DNA from: CAWUIH01 sp963922495
Lineage (GTDB): Bacteria; Pseudomonadota; Gammaproteobacteria; Coxiellales; Coxiellaceae
Length of the DNA stretch: 34,490 nucleotides
NCBI GenBank assembly: GCA_963922495.1
Contig: CAWUIH010000014.1
Coordinates: 1 to 34,490, forward strand
Reading direction: 5' to 3'
In this document: positions 32,145-34,490 of the stretch, piece after piece
Layout: every line of letters starts with the position of its first letter
How positions within the stretch are numbered: position 1 is the stretch's first letter
The notes under the pieces: model-generated
Databases searched by the model: none
Told to the model about the DNA's origin: nothing
Seen by the model: the letters and a program-made list of their open reading frames with translations, nothing else
Position numbers and translations under genes: made by a program

Positions 32145-32492
32145 TTATTTGATAGCTTCCGCCTCTGTTTCGAGATCAAATTGACCGATATCAGTAATCT
32201 GATAGTGCAGTCGACTGCTATTAACTCGTTCGCGAAGATCTTTCCCAGGTTTGAAATGTGGGGTGTACTTGGCTTCGGTGTATACGCGTGCTCCGGTTTT
32301 TGGGTTGTGCGCTTTACGGCGTGGACGATAGTGAAGTGAAAAGCTGCCAAAGCCACGAATTTCGATGCGCCCCCCATCACCGAGTTCGGTGCTCATACGT
32401 TCGATTATGTGATTGACGCTGAGTTCTACATCTTTGAGTGATAAACTTTGTTGCTGTGCTGCCATACGATTAATAAGTTCTGACTTGACCAT
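32145..32492 (-). CDS. ihfB: Integration host factor beta subunit, with C-terminal extension
   Basis: IHF-beta pairs with IHF-alpha to bend DNA sharply at specific sites. I place the start at ATG 32492 (AAGG about 9 bases upstream), giving MVKSELI like the E. coli MTKSELI. Starts further upstream are unsupported. The 115-residue product has the full DNA-binding fold: IEIRGFGSFSLHYR, RKAHNPKTG with the intercalating proline, and PHFKPGKDLRERVN. E. coli IHF-beta ends just after this point (94 residues), but here about 21 extra residues follow, acidic toward the end (LETEAEAIK). The extension is of unknown significance. The usual upstream neighbour rpsA is absent, and purN is upstream instead. 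Confidence 0.94.
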   Translation of the reverse strand: MVKSELINRMAAQQQSLSLKDVELSVNHIIERMSTELGDGGRIEIRGFGSFSLHYRPRRKAHNPKTGARVYTEAKYTPHFKPGKDLRERVNSSRLHYQITDIGQFDLETEAEAIK

Positions 32493-32563
32493 TCTTAATG
32501 CCTTAATTATTAAATGATTGAAATGGATTAACATTATACAACAGTTAATCAAAATGACCTAAT

Positions 32564-33217
32564 TTAGTTGTTGTTAATTTGTGCGCCAGTGGTTGGAAGC
32601 AATTCACTATCGAGCAATACTCCATTAGTGGTGATGGTGAGTCGTTTTTCCGCCAGCCATTGAAGAACGAGTGGGTATATTTTATGTTCAATCTTTTGTG
32701 CCTTAGTGTTGAGGCTGTTGACGGTATCGGTTTCACTAACAGTAAAGCGAGATTGACAAATAATTGGTCCACCATCTAGAGCTTCATTGACAATATGTAT
32801 GGTGACACCATGAAAATGCTCTTTAGCGTTGAGAATGCGCTCGTGGGTATTCAAGCCGCGGTATTTGGGTAATAAAGAAGGGTGGACATTCAAAATACGA
32901 TTTTTATAATGCGCTACGAATTTCGCTCCTAGTTTTCGCATAAAGCCAGCAAGAATGACGAATTTTGGTTGGTACCTATCAATCGACTTTATTAATGCGT
33001 TGTCAAAATCTTCACGACTTTTGTAACCTTTATGCGCAATGATTTGTGTTGGAATATGTGCGTCTCGCGCACGTTGTATTCCAAGGGCAGAGGTGCGATT
33101 GCTAATTACCGCGAGTATATCCACCGGCAGTCCTGCGTTAATGGCATCGATAATCGCTTGTAAATTAGTGCCATTACCGGAAAGCAGCACAACAATTGGT
33201 AACTTGGTGACGGTCAT
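32564..33217 (-). CDS. purN: Phosphoribosylglycinamide formyltransferase
   Basis: PurN transfers a formyl group from 10-formyl-THF to GAR in purine synthesis. The 217-residue product (E. coli 212) has VLLSGNGTNLQAII and AGFMRKL. The catalytic residues are Asn110 and His112 (NVHPSLLPKYRG) and Asp148 (EALDGGPI). Its ATG overlaps the purM stop by four bases, so the two consecutive genes of the pathway are coupled. The folate link with folA and folB in this window is functional but not physical. Confidence 0.97.
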   Translation of the reverse strand: MTVTKLPIVVLLSGNGTNLQAIIDAINAGLPVDILAVISNRTSALGIQRARDAHIPTQIIAHKGYKSREDFDNALIKSIDRYQPKFVILAGFMRKLGAKFVAHYKNRILNVHPSLLPKYRGLNTHERILNAKEHFHGVTIHIVNEALDGGPIICQSRFTVSETDTVNSLNTKAQKIEHKIYPLVLQWLAEKRLTITTNGVLLDSELLPTTGAQINNN

Positions 33218-34263
33218 GAAAAGTTCACAGTGGCTTGCTGCTGTTCACAGGCCTGAATATGACCAATTGTCCAGCAGGTTTCTCCAAGTGTAGTGAGTAA
33301 ATCGATTATAGCTATCTCATTTTCAGGGTTGGCACAAATCACCATGGCAACGCCACAATTGAAGGTTCGTAGCATTTCTTCAGTAGTCACGTTTCCGTTC
33401 TGTTGCAACCATTTAAAGATTTCAGGCCAATGCCAGCTTTTTTGATCGATAATAGCTGTTGTACCTGGTGGTAGCACTCGCGGAATATTCTCCGTTATAC
33501 CACCACCGGTGATATGTGCGATTGCTTTGATTGTAAACTGATTTAATAATTCCATGATAGGGCGCACTAGAATCCGCGTTGGTTCTAGTAACACATCGCC
33601 GACAGTGCTGTTTTCACTAAAAGGGTACGACAATGGAGTGTTAGACTGCCTCAAAATGTTACGAATAAGCGAATAGCCGTTAGCATGCGGGCCCGAAGAC
33701 GCGATAGCAATGAGCTTATCACCGTGCGTGATCGTGTGACCGGTGATAATTTTTGATTTTTCAACAATGCCGACGCTAAATCCGGCAAGATCATAGTCGC
33801 CGCTACGATACATTCCGGGCATTTCTGCAGTTTCGCCACCGACCAGTGCGATCTCAGCCAGTTTGCATCCTACCCCAATTCCAGTAATAATCGCCTTTGC
33901 TTGACGTTTGTCCAGTGCTGCTGTTGCATAATAATCTAGAAAAAACATTGGCTTGGCGCCGCAGGTGATGATGTCGTTAACACACATAGCTACTAGATCT
34001 ATGCCAATAGTGTCATGTTTATTTTGTTCAATTGCTAACTTAAGCTTGGTGCCAACGCCATCAGTTCCCGATACCAAAACAGGTTCTCGGTAGCCAGTGG
34101 GTAAGGCGTAGAGTGCACCAAACCCACCAATTCCATTTAAAACGCCTTGACGTGGTGTTTGTGCTGCAATGGTTTTTATATCAGAAATTAACGCATTAGC
34201 TTCATTAATATTTACACCAGCATCTTTATAAGATAGATTTTTTTTATGATTCTTGTTATTCAT
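33214..34263 (-). CDS. purM: Phosphoribosylformylglycinamidine cyclo-ligase
   Basis: PurM closes the imidazole ring, making AIR from FGAM with ATP. The 349-residue product (E. coli 345) begins with a short Lys/Asn-rich stretch, then LSYKDAGVNI. The phosphate-binding GVLNGIGGFGALY, SGTDGVGTKLKLA, VGGETAEMPGMY and HITGGGITENIPRVLP are all family hallmarks. The frame is intact and followed by purN. ATG 34263 has no ribosome-binding site in the usual window but lies 7 bases after a perfect -10 box, as in a leaderless message. Confidence 0.97.
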   Translation of the reverse strand: MNNKNHKKNLSYKDAGVNINEANALISDIKTIAAQTPRQGVLNGIGGFGALYALPTGYREPVLVSGTDGVGTKLKLAIEQNKHDTIGIDLVAMCVNDIITCGAKPMFFLDYYATAALDKRQAKAIITGIGVGCKLAEIALVGGETAEMPGMYRSGDYDLAGFSVGIVEKSKIITGHTITHGDKLIAIASSGPHANGYSLIRNILRQSNTPLSYPFSENSTVGDVLLEPTRILVRPIMELLNQFTIKAIAHITGGGITENIPRVLPPGTTAIIDQKSWHWPEIFKWLQQNGNVTTEEMLRTFNCGVAMVICANPENEIAIIDLLTTLGETCWTIGHIQACEQQQATVNFS

Positions 34264-34276
34264 GAAGAATATTATA
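34264..34276 (-). promoter_or_regulatory. -10 box placed for a leaderless purM transcript
   Basis: On the minus strand, TATAAT (34276-34271) is followed by 7 bases and then the purM ATG, the same geometry as at hemH. The nearest purine-rich Shine-Dalgarno-like stretch lies upstream of the -10 box, so it could not be in the transcript. The -35 region is weak. Confidence 0.4.
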
Positions 34277-34430
34277 CCGACTTCCCTTTAAATCACTAGC
34301 TGCTGATAAATATTGTGCAGCGAAGATTTAAGTTTTAGAGAAATGTTGTGAAACTCTTGTTATTTTGATGGATATCCGGTGATATTGCCTCTATAATTTG
34401 TCATAACTGAAATGAGTGGATGGATCTTCG

Positions 34431-34490
34431 ATGCGTAAAGTTGCAGCATTTCTTGCAGCATTGTTTTTAGTTTTAGGATCAAACTCCGCA
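34431..34490 (+). CDS. Start of a secreted protein, truncated by the window edge
   Basis: From ATG 34431 the frame stays open to the edge and encodes a typical signal peptide of 20 residues (MRKVAAFLAALFLVLGSNSA): two basic residues, a hydrophobic core and an Ala-type cleavage site. It is divergent from purM. In Pseudomonas and relatives a secreted DUF2066 protein sits in this position next to purM, so that identity is plausible. With only the signal peptide visible it is an inference. A TATAAT at 34392-34397 could be its -10 box. Confidence 0.5.
   Translation, partial: MRKVAAFLAALFLVLGSNSA

Noticed and set aside
31982..32380. Minus-strand frame of 132 codons overlapping ihfB
   Set aside because: Its first part is out of frame inside ihfB, which is certain, and the rest has no recognisable domain or start signal.
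1..34490. CRISPR array, insertion sequences, integrases, phage genes, rRNA or tRNA genes
   Set aside because: I saw no regularly spaced repeats, no transposase or integrase motifs and no tRNA-like folds anywhere in the window.

Overview
The window is chromosomal DNA of a moderately AT-rich gammaproteobacterium. Almost everything is housekeeping, in gene orders typical of gammaproteobacteria: lptD-surA-pdxA-rsmA, amgK-murU divergent from lptD, lptM near dapF, hemA-prfA-prmC, yraN-diaA-dolP, purM-purN and ihfB. Two genes look eukaryote-like: an F-box/ankyrin protein and an integrin-alpha-like seven-repeat FG-GAP membrane protein. There are also signs of gene loss, including a decayed lpoA. Together these suggest a host-associated or intracellular lineage such as Legionellales (Coxiella/Legionella relatives). 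That placement is inference from content, not a database match. I see no tRNA, rRNA, CRISPR array, transposase or phage gene.

Layout. 1-1356 (+): queH (queuosine) abutting folA. 1421-2600 (-): SPFH/stomatin-like protein followed by a small membrane protein. 2717-2845: a structured, possibly non-coding, element. 2899-5304 (-): FG-GAP protein. 5635-14608 (-): apaH, sppA, an outer-membrane barrel protein, an eight-cysteine secreted protein, a universal stress protein, rsmA, pdxA, surA and lptD. The usual apaG is absent between rsmA and apaH, and four genes sit there instead. 14807-16478 (+): amgK-murU for cell-wall sugar recycling. 16461-17129 (-): a carboxylesterase. 17192-19125 (+): lptM-like lipoprotein, DUF481 barrel protein and dapF. 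19303-20098 (+): dksA overlapping folB. 20139-20699 (-): lipocalin Blc.

20902-22241 (-) is the main accessory locus. It has an F-box plus ankyrin gene whose probable hydrophobic C-terminus lies in another frame, then a 355-base spacer with a long hairpin and the hemA promoter. 22242-28151 (+): hemA, prfA, prmC, hemH, rdgB and a GIN-domain protein. 28158-34263 (-): M50 protease, dolP, diaA, yraN, an exported LD-carboxypeptidase, a decayed lpoA, ihfB, purN and purM. 34431 onward (+): the start of a secreted protein cut by the window edge.

The theme is envelope biogenesis. LptD, SurA and LptM serve LPS-transporter assembly. DolP, Blc, SppA and the M50 protease serve envelope upkeep. AmgK, MurU, LdcA and DapF serve peptidoglycan supply and recycling. 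The two eukaryote-like proteins and the 8-Cys secreted protein are the best candidates for host interaction.
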